DNA of 64,000 bases from Legionella jordanis (GTDB lineage: Bacteria; Pseudomonadota; Gammaproteobacteria; Legionellales; Legionellaceae): NCBI RefSeq assembly GCF_900637635.1, contig NZ_LR134383.1:702501-766500 (forward strand), written 5' to 3'. The notes below the pieces were generated by a model that was not told where the DNA came from, ran no database searches, and saw only the letters and a program-made list of their open reading frames with translations. The translations under genes were made by a program, and so were the position numbers. Positions 30,186 to 39,346 of this stretch are shown here, piece by piece; the stretch's first letter is position 1; the number at the start of each line of letters is the position of its first letter.

Positions 30186-30718
30186 GCAATTTGATGAACT
30201 TTAATTAAAATGCCTGCTTGTGGATGGTCCAGATAATAGACATCCCCGCCTTTCAATCGTTGTTTTTGGGCCAAGAGGAAAGCCCCTTTGCCATCTGCGG
30301 TGGAGAAAAACAGGTTGCTGTCTAATAAATAGTAATTGGAACGGCGCACACGTATGGTTCCCTCAACTTGCCAGCCATCGCGATTTTGCTTGGGAATGAG
30401 TACAGCTTGTTGATTGTTTGCCGGTTGTAACCAACTGTAATGAAGTAATACATGGTATTTAGGGCTACGATTCAAAGCCCAGTATTCTGCGCGTAATTTA
30501 GAATTGGATACGGGCAGCAAACGGTAGGCTCCTTTTCCTTCCTTACGAAGAGGCATCGCATGCAAGGAAGAGGGTAATCCCCCCTGGAGATTGTCGCTCA
30601 CCGAAGAAGCATTTTGATGCGTAAAGACAATAAGGTCAATTTGGTAAAGAGAGTTGCCTTTTCCCTGCACAAGACATGAAATCATCATCATGCCTACGAC
30701 AATCATTTTCCTGAACAT
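30182..30718 (-). CDS. csiV: CsiV-family periplasmic protein
   Basis: A 178-residue exported protein with a signal peptide (MFRKMIVVGMMMISCLVQGKG). The YQIDLIVFTHQN opening strand, the LLHYSWLQP segment with its conserved tryptophan, and the VRRSNYYLLDSNLFF region match the CsiV (PF10972) family as I recall it. In Shewanella and Vibrio that family was described as peptidoglycan-binding and linked to D-amino-acid response or cell-wall control. The C-terminal GGDVYYLDHPQAGILIKV is also typical. Its 3' end overlaps oxyR by 4 bp on the opposite strand. Upstream gap of 314 bp to proS. Confidence 0.8.
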   Translation of the reverse strand: MFRKMIVVGMMMISCLVQGKGNSLYQIDLIVFTHQNASSVSDNLQGGLPSSLHAMPLRKEGKGAYRLLPVSNSKLRAEYWALNRSPKYHVLLHYSWLQPANNQQAVLIPKQNRDGWQVEGTIRVRRSNYYLLDSNLFFSTADGKGAFLLAQKQRLKGGDVYYLDHPQAGILIKVHQIA

Positions 30719-31032
30719 AGTTTCTTCTTGTTGGTTGCGTTAGGAGTTAATGCTAATTGCACTAAGCGCTTGATTATACACAACCGAATTGAGCACTAGA
30801 AGCCCTGATTAGCAAACAAAAGCATTCAGGGATTACTGTTGAATTAAGAAGGTTGAAACCTTAGTGAGCAGTAAAAGCAGCAAGCATGCATGTTAAATCA
30901 GGAAGCACTTAAGATTTAAAATTAACCTGGGGATTGCAGGGTTTGCTAATCGTGTATGAGCGTTTGCGACTGGCTTCAGTGGGGCTATTCATTTAATGAA
31001 CAGCCCTTGAGACTTCAAAATCCTCATCCAAC
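30719..31032. other. 314-bp gap between csiV and proS with three hairpins
   Basis: No open frame of note. Three inverted repeats are visible: CCCTGA...TCAGGG at 30803-30831, AAGGTT-GA-AACCTT at 30849-30862, and GGGCT...AGCCC (extended, one mismatch) at 30982-31006. The last lies 27 bp after the proS stop and may mark its transcript end, but no U tract follows. An unannotated small RNA is possible; nothing more can be said. Confidence 0.4.
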
Positions 31033-32748
31033 CTAATTAGGTTGATTGAATAAGTTTTTAATAAAGCAATTGATTTCCGCTAAAGGGATAGAATTAATCT
31101 CAGCTTTATCGCGAGCTTTGTATTCAATCAAGTTTTGCTCCAAGTTGCGTTCGCTGACCACCAGACGATGTGGAATCCCTATTAAATCGCTATCAGCAAA
31201 CAAAACTCCGGGGCGTTCATTCCGATCGTCGAGCAACACGTCATAACCTTGCTCAATGAGTTGCGTATATATGGATTCTGCAGTTTGTTTAACAATGGCC
31301 GAACGATGACCATTGATTGGAATAATGACCACCTGAAACGGAGCCAGGCTTTGCGGCCACATAATCCCGCGCTCGTCATGGTGTTGTTCAATGGCAGCAG
31401 CAACGACACGGCTAATGCCTATTCCATAACAACCCATGATCATGGTTTGCAGTTGGCCTTGCTCATTAATGACCTGGGCATTCATGGATTTGGCGTATTT
31501 ATCACCCAATTGGAATACATGCCCCACTTCAATCCCACGACAAGATGAGAGTCTCCCCTGGCCATCGGGACTTGGATCTCCTTCTTTCACATTACGCAAA
31601 TCATATGCATCCTGATACTGGGCATCTCGTCCCCAGGCTGCATGCAGATAATGTTTGTCTGCTTGGTTGGCTCCACATATGAAAGAGGTCATCGCCAAAG
31701 CATGATGGTCAGCAATAACGGGAATTTGCAGGTTAACAGGTCCTAAGGAGCCGGCAGGAGCTTTCAATAGTTTTAAGATAGTCTCATCATCCGCAAATTC
31801 CAAGGGGGATTTAACTAAAGGATGCTTGGAAGCCTTGATCTCATTGAGTTCATCATCGCCTTTAAGCACCAGAGCGATTAAGGGATGTTCTTTGCCGACA
31901 ACGATTAAGGTTTTTACCGTGTCTGCTGCATTCACTTGCAAGAAATTGGCTACATCCACAATGGTTTTCTGACCAGGGGTGTTAACCATCACCAGTTGCT
32001 CTTTTGGCAACGATTCGGCTTTGGGTGGCAGCATGGAGGTGGCTTGCTCAATGTTGGCTGCGTAGTTGCTTCCATCGCTATAGAAGATCAAATCTTCTCC
32101 AGATTCTGCCAAAACCTGGAATTCATGAGATGCTGAACCACCTATGGCACCGCTGTCTGCTTCAACAGCACGATAACGCAAACCTAATCTATCGAAAATT
32201 CGGCAGTATGCTTGATACATCCCATCATAAGTTGCCTGCAAGGATTCTTGACTTAAATGAAAGGAGTAAGAATCTTTCATAATAAATTCACGGGCTCGCA
32301 TAACGCCAAAACGGGGGCGAATCTCGTCCCTGAATTTAGTTTGAATTTGATATAAATTAACAGGAAGCTGTTTATACGATTGTAACTCATTACGCATTAA
32401 ATCCGTAATCACTTCCTCATGGGTAGGGCCAAAGCAATAATCGCGACCATTGCTGTCTTTCATGGTTAATAGTAAACCGCCAAACGTTTCCCAACGCCCT
32501 GTTTCCTGCCAAAGCTCAGCAGGCTGAACTGCTGGCATGAGCACTTCCATAGCTCCTGTACGGTTCATTTCTTCTCTAACGATTTGCTCCACTTTTCGTA
32601 AGACCTTGAGCCCCAAAGGCAACCAGCTGTATAAGCCTGAGCCAAGTTTGCGAATCATTCCAGCTCTCAACATCAGCTGATGCGATACGATTTCAGCATC
32701 ATTTGGAGTTTCTTTGAGAGTAGCCATTAACCACTGAGATGCACGCAT
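31033..32748 (-). CDS. proS: prolyl-tRNA synthetase
   Basis: Charges tRNA-Pro. Class II synthetase of bacterial type: motif 1 region [22 protein letters not shown], motif 2 [28 protein letters not shown], and the motif 3 region [17 protein letters not shown]. The YbaK-like editing insertion (residues ~220-400, with VKTLIVV and [11 protein letters not shown]) sits between motifs 2 and 3, and the C-terminal anticodon-binding domain has [22 protein letters not shown]. The frame is open for 32 further codons upstream but the family starts at MRASQWL (32748), giving 571 residues; the extension overlaps the divergent LysR gene region. Single gene. Confidence 0.97.
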   Translation of the reverse strand: MRASQWLMATLKETPNDAEIVSHQLMLRAGMIRKLGSGLYSWLPLGLKVLRKVEQIVREEMNRTGAMEVLMPAVQPAELWQETGRWETFGGLLLTMKDSNGRDYCFGPTHEEVITDLMRNELQSYKQLPVNLYQIQTKFRDEIRPRFGVMRAREFIMKDSYSFHLSQESLQATYDGMYQAYCRIFDRLGLRYRAVEADSGAIGGSASHEFQVLAESGEDLIFYSDGSNYAANIEQATSMLPPKAESLPKEQLVMVNTPGQKTIVDVANFLQVNAADTVKTLIVVGKEHPLIALVLKGDDELNEIKASKHPLVKSPLEFADDETILKLLKAPAGSLGPVNLQIPVIADHHALAMTSFICGANQADKHYLHAAWGRDAQYQDAYDLRNVKEGDPSPDGQGRLSSCRGIEVGHVFQLGDKYAKSMNAQVINEQGQLQTMIMGCYGIGISRVVAAAIEQHHDERGIMWPQSLAPFQVVIIPINGHRSAIVKQTAESIYTQLIEQGYDVLLDDRNERPGVLFADSDLIGIPHRLVVSERNLEQNLIEYKARDKAEINSIPLAEINCFIKNLFNQPN

Positions 32749-32836
32749 GCTTGCTCCTGCTAAAAATACAAAAGCAATTATTATATACTGCAGCGATGAA
32801 CAAACAAGAGTTAAAGCTGGGCCTTTGCCAAATCGC

Positions 32837-33718
32837 ATGAACACATTGACATATATTCAGACCTTTTACAAAGTGGTGCAATTACGAAGTTTTACGGCCG
32901 CTGCCAAACAACTTGGGATTTCCGTGGCTGCTGTCAGCAAGCAAATGCGTGCTTTGGAAATGGAGCTGGGAGTTAGTCTGCTAGAACGAACTACGCGAAG
33001 GTTGAGTTTAACAACAATTGGCCAAGCCTATTTTCGAGAAATAGAGCAGGTTCTTCAAGCTTTGGAACATGCCAAAACCGTAGTCGCTGCAGCTCAAGCT
33101 GAGCCAACTGGATTGCTAAGGGTAAAAAGTTCAAGGTTTTTTGCAGAAAATGTAATTTTGCCGCGCATGTTAATGTTTAGGCAAAAGTACCCTAAATTGG
33201 AGCTGGATTTGTCAATTGCAGAGGAAGTCCCTCATTTACTGGAAGAAAATCTCGATGTCGTGTATGGAATGTCCATGTCGGTTGCATCCAATTCCATTCA
33301 GAAAAAAATCAGTACGACCCGCTATGTATTTTGTGCTTCGCCTGCCTATTTGCAAGAAGCTGGAATGCCCAAAAAACCTACGGATCTCCAACAACATAAT
33401 TATTTAACTCATAGCATGCGCTCCCCAAATGACAAATGGACTTTTCCGACGGGAGAAGTTGTTGTTTTAAAACCAGCACTCTACCTTAATGACGCAGCAA
33501 CACTTGCAAGTTGTGCCATTCATGGATTAGGTATTGTAGCCTTGCATCATTATCAAGTTGCTGATGCTCTGGCGAAGGGGGAATTGGTGGAGTTATTTAA
33601 AGATTTGCCCATGCCAATCATTCCACTGTTTCTTTTTTATCATCCTGCCCGCTTTTTGCAACCGAAAATCCGGGTGTGGGTAGAAGCAATGAGTACTGGC
33701 TTAAAACCCTTCATGTAG
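32837..33718 (+). CDS. LysR-family transcriptional regulator
   Basis: The 293-residue protein has the N-terminal HTH ([24 protein letters not shown]-type arrangement, then [28 protein letters not shown]) and a periplasmic-binding-like effector domain. The composition resembles the AaeR/DsdC/CrgA-like LysR subgroup, which often controls drug or metabolite efflux, but target and ligand are unknown. The frame is open from a TTG at 32747; ATG 32837 (MNTLTYIQ) is the conserved LysR start. Divergent from proS and convergent with the disrupted sulP gene. Confidence 0.9.
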   Translation: MNTLTYIQTFYKVVQLRSFTAAAKQLGISVAAVSKQMRALEMELGVSLLERTTRRLSLTTIGQAYFREIEQVLQALEHAKTVVAAAQAEPTGLLRVKSSRFFAENVILPRMLMFRQKYPKLELDLSIAEEVPHLLEENLDVVYGMSMSVASNSIQKKISTTRYVFCASPAYLQEAGMPKKPTDLQQHNYLTHSMRSPNDKWTFPTGEVVVLKPALYLNDAATLASCAIHGLGIVALHHYQVADALAKGELVELFKDLPMPIIPLFLFYHPARFLQPKIRVWVEAMSTGLKPFM

Positions 33719-33741
33719 TTTAAGCCAGCAAGCACCCCATC

Positions 33742-35613
33742 CTAGACGGATTCGTTTACTACGACAGTAGGGAGTCTTTTAGCCTGCTCCACTACCTTTT
33801 TCATCTTTAACTTTAACTTGCCTTGAGTTAACTCTTCCTGTTTTTCAAGTACAGAGGTGTAGTCATCAAAATTAACTTTTCCGCTGGTTACATCATATAC
33901 CGCGCCCACAATTCCAATGCTGTCATGATCAATCATCTGTCTCAGAATTTCGCTGCCTCGGTAAATTTGAATCAAAGTATTTACTACATTTAATTCGGTG
34001 ACATTTTTCACAAAATCACTGTTTTTACTGTTGCGATTGGTTTCGGTTTTGGTTTCTGCCAGAATCGCTGGCTGAATTTTTTCAAGAAGTTGAGTAATAT
34101 GGCCCTTCTCCACACCATCGCAAGCAGCTTGAATTGCTCCACAACGGGTGTGTCCCAAAACCACAATGAGTTTGGCCCCCACCACGTTACAAGCGTATTC
34201 AATGCTGGCAAGAATGTCTTCATTCACTACGTTACCGGCTATGCGAACGCAGAATAAATCACCAAAGCTCATGTCAAAAATGGTTTCAACTGGAACTCGC
34301 GAATCGATGCAGCCCAATACCACCGCGATCGGATGTTGAGTTTCCGAGGTGTATTTAATGTCAATTTGCGAGCTTCGATGAATACGGGTGTCTTCTAGGA
34401 AACGCTGATTACCCTCTTTTAATAAACTTAAAACCTGATAAGGGGCAAGAGTTGCCAGGACGTCATAAGTGGTGACATTGATAAAATCAATATAATTATG
34501 AATGTCATAGGATTCTTTAAAGCCAATTAAATTTAAAGCAATTTGCTTTAACGGAGCTTGTTCGTCTTTAAATTCTTTGAGCAGTTCAATAATCTCTTTA
34601 TCAATATAGGTGCTGTGACGGGCATCAATAATCAATTGTGAATGTTTAGGTATGGCATCCAGCTCAGCAATCAGGGAAGCTTTGTTTAAAAACGTGATTT
34701 GCTGAGGAAGGATCAAGCGCTGAGTCACACCAGTGGGATAAATTTCTTTCACAATATCCAGACGAGATTGGCTATTGGATTTTAAAATATAGAACAAGCT
34801 TATGGCGAGGCCAATGAGGATACCTGCCAGTAAATTAAAGGCTACAATGCTGATTACAGTGGCCAGGAAGGGAATGAAGCGATCGAGTCCCTGCGAATAG
34901 ATCGTTTTGTAAATTGAAGGTTTTGTTAATTTATAACCGGTAAAAATCAATATGCTGGCCAAGGTGGAGAGAGGAATCTTGTTTAACCAGTTTGCTATAA
35001 GGAAAACTGCAAGAAAGATATAGATACCATGCAAAACGGCCGACATTTTTGTTTTCGCCCCTGATTGAATGTTAACAGAGGTCCTTACGATAACGGAGGT
35101 GATGGGAATGCCGCCAATCAAGCCAGCGATGGTATTACCGAAACCTTGAGCCATTAACTCACGGTCTTTAGAACAAATTCGGCGTTTCTTATCTAATTTT
35201 TCACCCGCCTTTACATTCAGCAAGGTCTCCAGTGAGGCTACGATGCCAATGATTAAGGCATAGACATAAATTTTTGGATTTTGCCAGGCACTCCAGTTTG
35301 GAAATTGCAGTTGGCTGAAGAAATCTGAAAAACCATCATGTTGAGGAATATTAACCAAATGCGGATTGTTCTGTGCCAGTGAAGAGTTGCTGAGTAAAAA
35401 TACTTCGTTGATTAAAATGCCGGCTGCTACCACAACAATGGGTGCTGGGATGATCTGAGTCCATTTTGCCTTCGTTTTTTCGGCATAAATGAGAATAATG
35501 AAGGAAACTAAAGAAATTATCGCCGCCCCTTCGTTGATGTGATAAGCCAAATTGTAAAGGGGGTTGAAAGTGAGACTTTCAGTGGATTCCAGAAGATGAG
35601 ATTTTAACTCAGT
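33742..35613 (-). pseudogene. sulP/carbonic anhydrase fusion gene, 3' part (interrupted)
   Basis: C-terminal ~620 residues of a SulP-type bicarbonate/sulfate transporter fused to a beta-carbonic anhydrase. Visible: later SulP TM segments, the SulP motif region MAQGFGNTIAGLIGGIP, a STAS domain (FLNKASLIAELDAIPKHSQLIIDARHS region), then the CA domain with zinc ligands in CIDSR and HTRCG. The first ~155 residues lie at 39347-39811, separated by the transposon at 35614-39346. The longest remaining open frame starts at TTG 35550 (602 residues) and lacks the first SulP helices, so transport is probably lost. The CA domain could still be made if an internal start is used. Removing the transposon and one CTCAGT restores a 776-residue frame (...ADLTE-LKSHLLE...). 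Confidence 0.93.
35608..35613. repeat. target site duplication, left copy
   Basis: CTCAGT directly precedes the left inverted repeat and is repeated directly after the right inverted repeat at 39347-39352. The 6-bp duplication marks a clean transposition into the sulP gene. Confidence 0.88.
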
Positions 35614-35637
35614 TGGGTATGACCTCGAATTAATGTA
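35614..35637 (+). repeat. left terminal inverted repeat
   Basis: The 24-bp end starts TGGGTATGACCTCG and finishes TTAATGTA. Against the complement of the right end it differs at two positions (A/G at base 6, A/C at base 15). The TGGG tip resembles the GGG tips of ISKra4-family ends. Confidence 0.9.
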
Positions 35638-35659
35638 CTGTTTTGTTTCTTATAAATAA

Positions 35660-36943
35660 TTAGCAAATTTCTGCCAGACCGATCAAACCTGCTTGATTAA
35701 TACGCTCCCAAAATTGTTCCCACCGACCTTTGGTTGATATTAGCGCTCTTAAATGCAGAACCATTGAAATACCCTGATTTTTCCACTTCATTCCTGATTG
35801 GCAGAGGCGTTGTTTAATGAGAGTCTTGCAAGCCGCTTCGGTAACCCCCGAGCCAATGGGCAAATTGTTCATTTGATAAAAGTTATAATCCATTCGTTGC
35901 CTTTGATTTTTAAAATAAGTAATTGCACTTTTTAGTTTGTCAACAAGCCCCTGTTTTTGTCTATTGGGTAGCATGTTACTCATTTCACTAAGCAATTGGG
36001 AGGCTGCATTAAACTCATGTTTTAATCGGTGACAGGCTAAATCGAGCCAAATTTTCCGCAGTGAAGTATCGATTGGATGCATGGCATGAGAAGCTTGTGC
36101 AAGATATTCAGTTGCATGAAAAAAATCGAGCACTTGATATTGGGTATGGCTCTCTAAAAAATCCCAATTCACTCGTGCACCATCAGCAATACCCACATAG
36201 GTTGCGTTAGGGTATTGCAATTTAATGCGGTACACCTCTCGCTCAAGACGCTCCAAAAAGTTCGCCTTGCCATATTCTGGCGCTGCCCCTAAATAAATAG
36301 TATGCAATCGTTCTCCAATCTTATTATACAAAGTAATTGTTCCTGTCATGGCTTCTCGCCAACCTTCATTGACCATGAGCACACAAGTACCATCAAGACT
36401 CACAGATACCGTGCTAACGACGTCATCAATTTTAGGCGTTTCATACATCCAGTCTGCTTCCACAGCTTGAGCAATTGAGCCCACCACATCCACAATATTT
36501 TGTAGAAAAGAACGGGCTACTGGACGGCCATGATTGGTTTTAAAATCATCCATGACCTCTTGTGCACTGAGTTGTGAGTATTTACTAGAAACTTGTTTAG
36601 CAAAGCGTGGCGTTGAACTGATAAGAGTTCGTGCTCGTTCATCTAAAGGACAGTAGGTTTTTCCTCCAGATGAGGTTTGATAAACGTAACGCTCCAAATG
36701 AACAGCACCATAAGGTGTCTCATAACATTTTCGGACTTTCCCCTTGCTTGTCATCCGAACATTGCCTATTTGAATAGGTGCCCCAGTGGTATCAAACCGC
36801 TTTAATGCCTCTGCTGTTGCAAGACTCCCCACTTCATTGACTGCGGATTGAATGGCCTCCTCCATATTCAGCATGGAGCCATCAAGTTTAACCCGTACTT
36901 GCAACACTAATTCATCACCATTTACAGCAATCACTTCAGCCAT
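35660..36943 (-). CDS. ISKra4-family-like transposase
   Basis: The 427-residue DDE transposase would cut and move the surrounding element. Candidate catalytic residues: Asp184 (VSLDGT), Asp254 (GIADGARVNWDF) and Glu369 (IGSGVTEAACKTL). The FFHATEYL motif between the second Asp and the Glu, the C-terminal KQRLCQSGMKW and the final HLRALISTKGRWEQFW are typical of ISKra4 transposases. The frame is uninterrupted from ATG 36943 to the stop 23 bp inside the left inverted repeat, so it may be active. A CPLDERARTL segment near residue 98 may belong to the N-terminal DNA-binding part. UPF0236-type alternatives look less similar. Confidence 0.88.
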   Translation of the reverse strand: MAEVIAVNGDELVLQVRVKLDGSMLNMEEAIQSAVNEVGSLATAEALKRFDTTGAPIQIGNVRMTSKGKVRKCYETPYGAVHLERYVYQTSSGGKTYCPLDERARTLISSTPRFAKQVSSKYSQLSAQEVMDDFKTNHGRPVARSFLQNIVDVVGSIAQAVEADWMYETPKIDDVVSTVSVSLDGTCVLMVNEGWREAMTGTITLYNKIGERLHTIYLGAAPEYGKANFLERLEREVYRIKLQYPNATYVGIADGARVNWDFLESHTQYQVLDFFHATEYLAQASHAMHPIDTSLRKIWLDLACHRLKHEFNAASQLLSEMSNMLPNRQKQGLVDKLKSAITYFKNQRQRMDYNFYQMNNLPIGSGVTEAACKTLIKQRLCQSGMKWKNQGISMVLHLRALISTKGRWEQFWERINQAGLIGLAEIC

Positions 36944-37084
36944 ATCAATTACTACAAATCCGTTTTAAAATGGCGATAATATAATACCTGGTTTAGCAGT
37001 CAAGTTGGAGGACTCGTTATTGGGTGTTCCATTAATAAAAACAGATAAATGGATTCCTGGATGAAGCAAGGATAGAAATAAAGT

Positions 37085-38086
37085 ATGAAACGCTGGGATC
37101 TGATTTCAATGCTGGATATAGGCCGGAAACTGTTTGCCAAGATCCATAAACAAAAACATCACGCCCACCATAACCATGATATTCATTTTTTAGCACGAGA
37201 ATTAGATGATTGGCTAGTTGAAGGAGTTCATGCCCTAATCGATGGCAGTTATACACCACGATTTCTTAAGCGTTGTTATTTTCCAGAGGAAATGATTGAC
37301 CAACTCCATCTTTCCGACCGTATCCTGCAACATGTTTTGCTGCACCAATTAAAACCCACATTTCCTTTTGTCATGAACCCTAATTGTTATCACCTTCATG
37401 GTCCAAGCGGGGTAAAGTATGCAACGGAGCAAGTGAAAAAAGTTCTTGAAGAGATGAGGCCAAAGTACCTTATTCGCGCGGATATTAAATCGTATTATAA
37501 ATCTATTTCACATCATCAATTAGTCAAGGATATTCAGGCACATTACCATGATCCTAAACTGAATTTGATGTTGGAACGCATTATAGTCAATCCAATTGAA
37601 ACACCAAGAGGTTATAAGAATCCAGATACAGGCATTGCGTTACGCGGCCCTTTATCCCAATTTTTTAGTGGCCTTTATTTAAAACCACTCGATGACGCAT
37701 TCAATGAAATGGATGTGGCTTACTTTCGGTATCAGGATGACATTCTTATCCTGTGCCAAACCAAGCGCAGTCTCAATCGCTGTAAACAGCGTCTAATGCA
37801 AGTATTACAGGAAAGGCGCCTACGCTTGTCCGGTAAAAAAACGCGTATTGGGTCAATTGATAAAGGCTTCCATTTTTTAGGCATCCAATATCCAAAGACG
37901 CAACCTTTGGATAACACCACAATGACACAGGCTGTTGTAAACGTTCCTAACACGGAGCAAGTTGAACAAAATCAATCCAAATCGGGGGGGGGTAGAGACA
38001 ATTTGGCAACCCGAAAAGCAGCCTCTTTTGCAAACACACATTGTTCCTCATGCAAGAACATTGCGCAAAGCGCGCGAGCAAGTTAA
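37085..38086 (+). CDS. reverse transcriptase, frameshifted after the polymerase core
   Basis: RNA-directed DNA polymerase: RT motif A at LIRADIKSYYKSI (Asp133), motif B around ALRGPLSQFFSGLYL (184-199), catalytic YQDD at 216-219 in YFRYQDDILILC, then RLSGKKTRIGSIDKGFHFLG (motifs D/E). At S300 a run of nine G (37984-37992) throws translation into a 30-residue unrelated tail. The true C-terminal frame (37992-38339) continues in the next phase, and with eight G a 417-residue protein would result. No maturase X-domain, En domain or retron msr/msd is seen, so it is a group-II-like or unclassified RT. GGAT lies 11 bp before ATG. It is located inside the transposon, convergent with the F-box gene. 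Confidence 0.8.
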   Translation: MKRWDLISMLDIGRKLFAKIHKQKHHAHHNHDIHFLARELDDWLVEGVHALIDGSYTPRFLKRCYFPEEMIDQLHLSDRILQHVLLHQLKPTFPFVMNPNCYHLHGPSGVKYATEQVKKVLEEMRPKYLIRADIKSYYKSISHHQLVKDIQAHYHDPKLNLMLERIIVNPIETPRGYKNPDTGIALRGPLSQFFSGLYLKPLDDAFNEMDVAYFRYQDDILILCQTKRSLNRCKQRLMQVLQERRLRLSGKKTRIGSIDKGFHFLGIQYPKTQPLDNTTMTQAVVNVPNTEQVEQNQSKSGGGRDNLATRKAASFANTHCSSCKNIAQSARAS

Positions 38087-38339
38087 CTGGATGGTCAAAG
38101 ATGGGGTTTCTCCCCGGCGCATCATCAGTTACTTGCATCGATGGTGTCTGTGGTGGGTGAGAACAGCAGCACACTGGTTATACCAGGACTTGCTTTTATG
38201 GTTTTTGGACTCATGCTGGGATAAGCATGTGGCGGCTTACGCCGCCGAACTGCTTAATCGACATGATGTCAATTCGGTCAAATCTGAGACACTTGGTGAT
38301 GATTATCTAGCGTCATCTGGTCTTCAAGTTGCGATTTGA
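37992..38339 (+). pseudogene. out-of-frame C-terminal part of the reverse transcriptase
   Basis: This frame encodes about 115 residues beginning VETIWQPEKQ after the G9 tract. It includes LRKAREQVNWMVKDGVSPRRIISYL and a Trp-rich HRWCLWWVRTAAHW stretch. A helical thumb followed by Trp-rich helices is what I expect after the RT core in this protein type, so it belongs to the gene at 37085. Its stop lies 62 bp inside the end of the convergent F-box gene. The last ~20 residues may come from sequence joined when the element was assembled. Confidence 0.7.
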
Positions 38340-39198
38340 GATCGATAAAATCGTTTGTTCTTACTTTACATAATGCCGTCATGGCATCCAAATCGTCTAG
38401 CACACCACGCCCCCAGCGGCCGCCGGCAGGCACCCCCCACCGCCCCTTATATATAGCAAAATCAACCGACAACTTAGAATCAACACTAAACCAATTTTCA
38501 TCCTTTTTAGTTATCCAATTATAAAACTGCTTTGATGATTTAGGCTGCGAGGTAAATTTCGGCACAGGATAAAAAGGTTCATTAGAGCAGTACTCATAGA
38601 CAACATGCATAGGAAAAAGATTTTCGGCACTACCTACACCTTCTCGCCACTGATTATCTATGTCTTCCCAATTTTTAGCTCCTGGCGCGTTGATTGAATC
38701 TACTTGCGTTTGCAGTTCTTTAATGATGGTATTTTCGAAATCAAAATGCTGTTCAGTGATTGTTTTTCCATTAAGCCTATAAGTGACTCCCTCCGTGTTC
38801 ACTTTGTTGTATTGAGCATACAATCGTGCAAATACCTTTTTGCCTTCTTCATCCTGAGGGATGCACGCAATCATTGCTGCCCACATGTGTTTATCCAGAG
38901 CCCACAGTGCGTATTCAAAGCCACTTATGTTCTCAAATTCTCGCCCAGAACAATCGGTCACTTTGCCCCGTTTAAACATTAAATTTATGTCCTGCTTTAA
39001 CATCGCTTTAACCGCATCATGTTCCCCGCGGGTCACATGATGCAATAATTTACGAACATCAATCACCGGTTTAAACAAAGCCAAATGATATTTTGATGTC
39101 TGAGCTAAGTTTACTAAATCACGGTTGGATAAATTTTGAGCGGTTTCAATTTTAAGTTCTGGTGGTAATTCATTAAAAGTCTCGGATTTGGATTGCAT
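38278..39198 (-). CDS. F-box protein, candidate Dot/Icm effector carried by the transposon
   Basis: The 306-residue protein has an N-terminal F-box (residues ~10-45: NELPPELKIETAQNL then SNRDLVNLAQTSK), the eukaryotic Skp1-binding motif of SCF ubiquitin ligases. Residues ~50-115 (LLHHVTRGEHDAVKAML, ALWALDKHMWAAMIACIP) resemble ankyrin-like helix pairs. The remainder looks like a family I recall from several Legionella genomes, ending FIDLKSQLEDQM...NHHQVSQI. Around residues 250-267 a Gly/Arg-rich insert comes from a very GC-rich patch (38401-38446). Start ATG 39198 follows AAGGTGAAAG; ATTATA at 39242-39247 is a possible minus-strand -10. Effector status and family membership are inferred. Confidence 0.78.
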   Translation of the reverse strand: MQSKSETFNELPPELKIETAQNLSNRDLVNLAQTSKYHLALFKPVIDVRKLLHHVTRGEHDAVKAMLKQDINLMFKRGKVTDCSGREFENISGFEYALWALDKHMWAAMIACIPQDEEGKKVFARLYAQYNKVNTEGVTYRLNGKTITEQHFDFENTIIKELQTQVDSINAPGAKNWEDIDNQWREGVGSAENLFPMHVVYEYCSNEPFYPVPKFTSQPKSSKQFYNWITKKDENWFSVDSKLSVDFAIYKGRWGVPAGGRWGRGVLDDLDAMTALCKVRTNDFIDLKSQLEDQMTLDNHHQVSQI

Positions 39199-39322
39199 AC
39201 TTTCACCTTAATTCTATTCACTTGGGATAATTTAAAAATGAATTATACATGAATTAATTGAAAACAAAAAGAGCCATGTGATTTTAAATTGACCATATAA
39301 AGAGAGTGCTCAGAAATATTCT

Positions 39323-39346
39323 TACATTAATGCGAGGTCACACCCA
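39323..39346 (-). repeat. right terminal inverted repeat
   Basis: Complement of the left end except at two bases; it reads TACATTAATGCG on the plus strand and ends CACACCCA, immediately followed by the CTCAGT duplication. It lies 125 bp upstream of the F-box start codon and fixes the right border of the element. Confidence 0.9.

Larger units (their letters stand above)
35614..39346. mobile_element. ISKra4-like transposon with reverse transcriptase and F-box cargo
   Basis: A 3,733-bp unit is bounded by 24-bp inverted repeats (two mismatches) beginning TGGGT and flanked by a perfect CTCAGT duplication. It interrupts the sulP/carbonic anhydrase gene in frame-restorable fashion, which fixes both ends. 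Inside, in order: ISKra4-like transposase (minus), reverse transcriptase (plus, frameshifted at a G9 tract), F-box protein (minus). A transposase-only ISKra4 element would end near 37.0 kb, but no right-end repeat is found there, so the ends visible today enclose all three genes. ISKra4 assignment is by transposase motifs; the passenger role of RT and F-box genes is inferred from position. Confidence 0.9.

Noticed and set aside
32749-32844. N-terminal extension of prolyl-tRNA synthetase
   Set aside because: Family start is MRASQWL; the extension overlaps the divergent LysR region and encodes an unlikely hydrophobic stretch.
33742-35550. Intact SulP gene with TTG start
   Set aside because: The frame lacks the first TM helices, which lie across the transposon at 39347-39811; the TTG is an internal codon of the original gene.
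37085-38339. Group II intron or retron
   Set aside because: RT core is present but no domain V-like hairpin, no maturase/endonuclease domain and no msr/msd-like structure was seen. The surrounding inverted repeats and target duplication instead indicate a DNA transposon.
37085-38339. Diversity-generating retroelement
   Set aside because: No template/variable repeat pair was visible near the RT.
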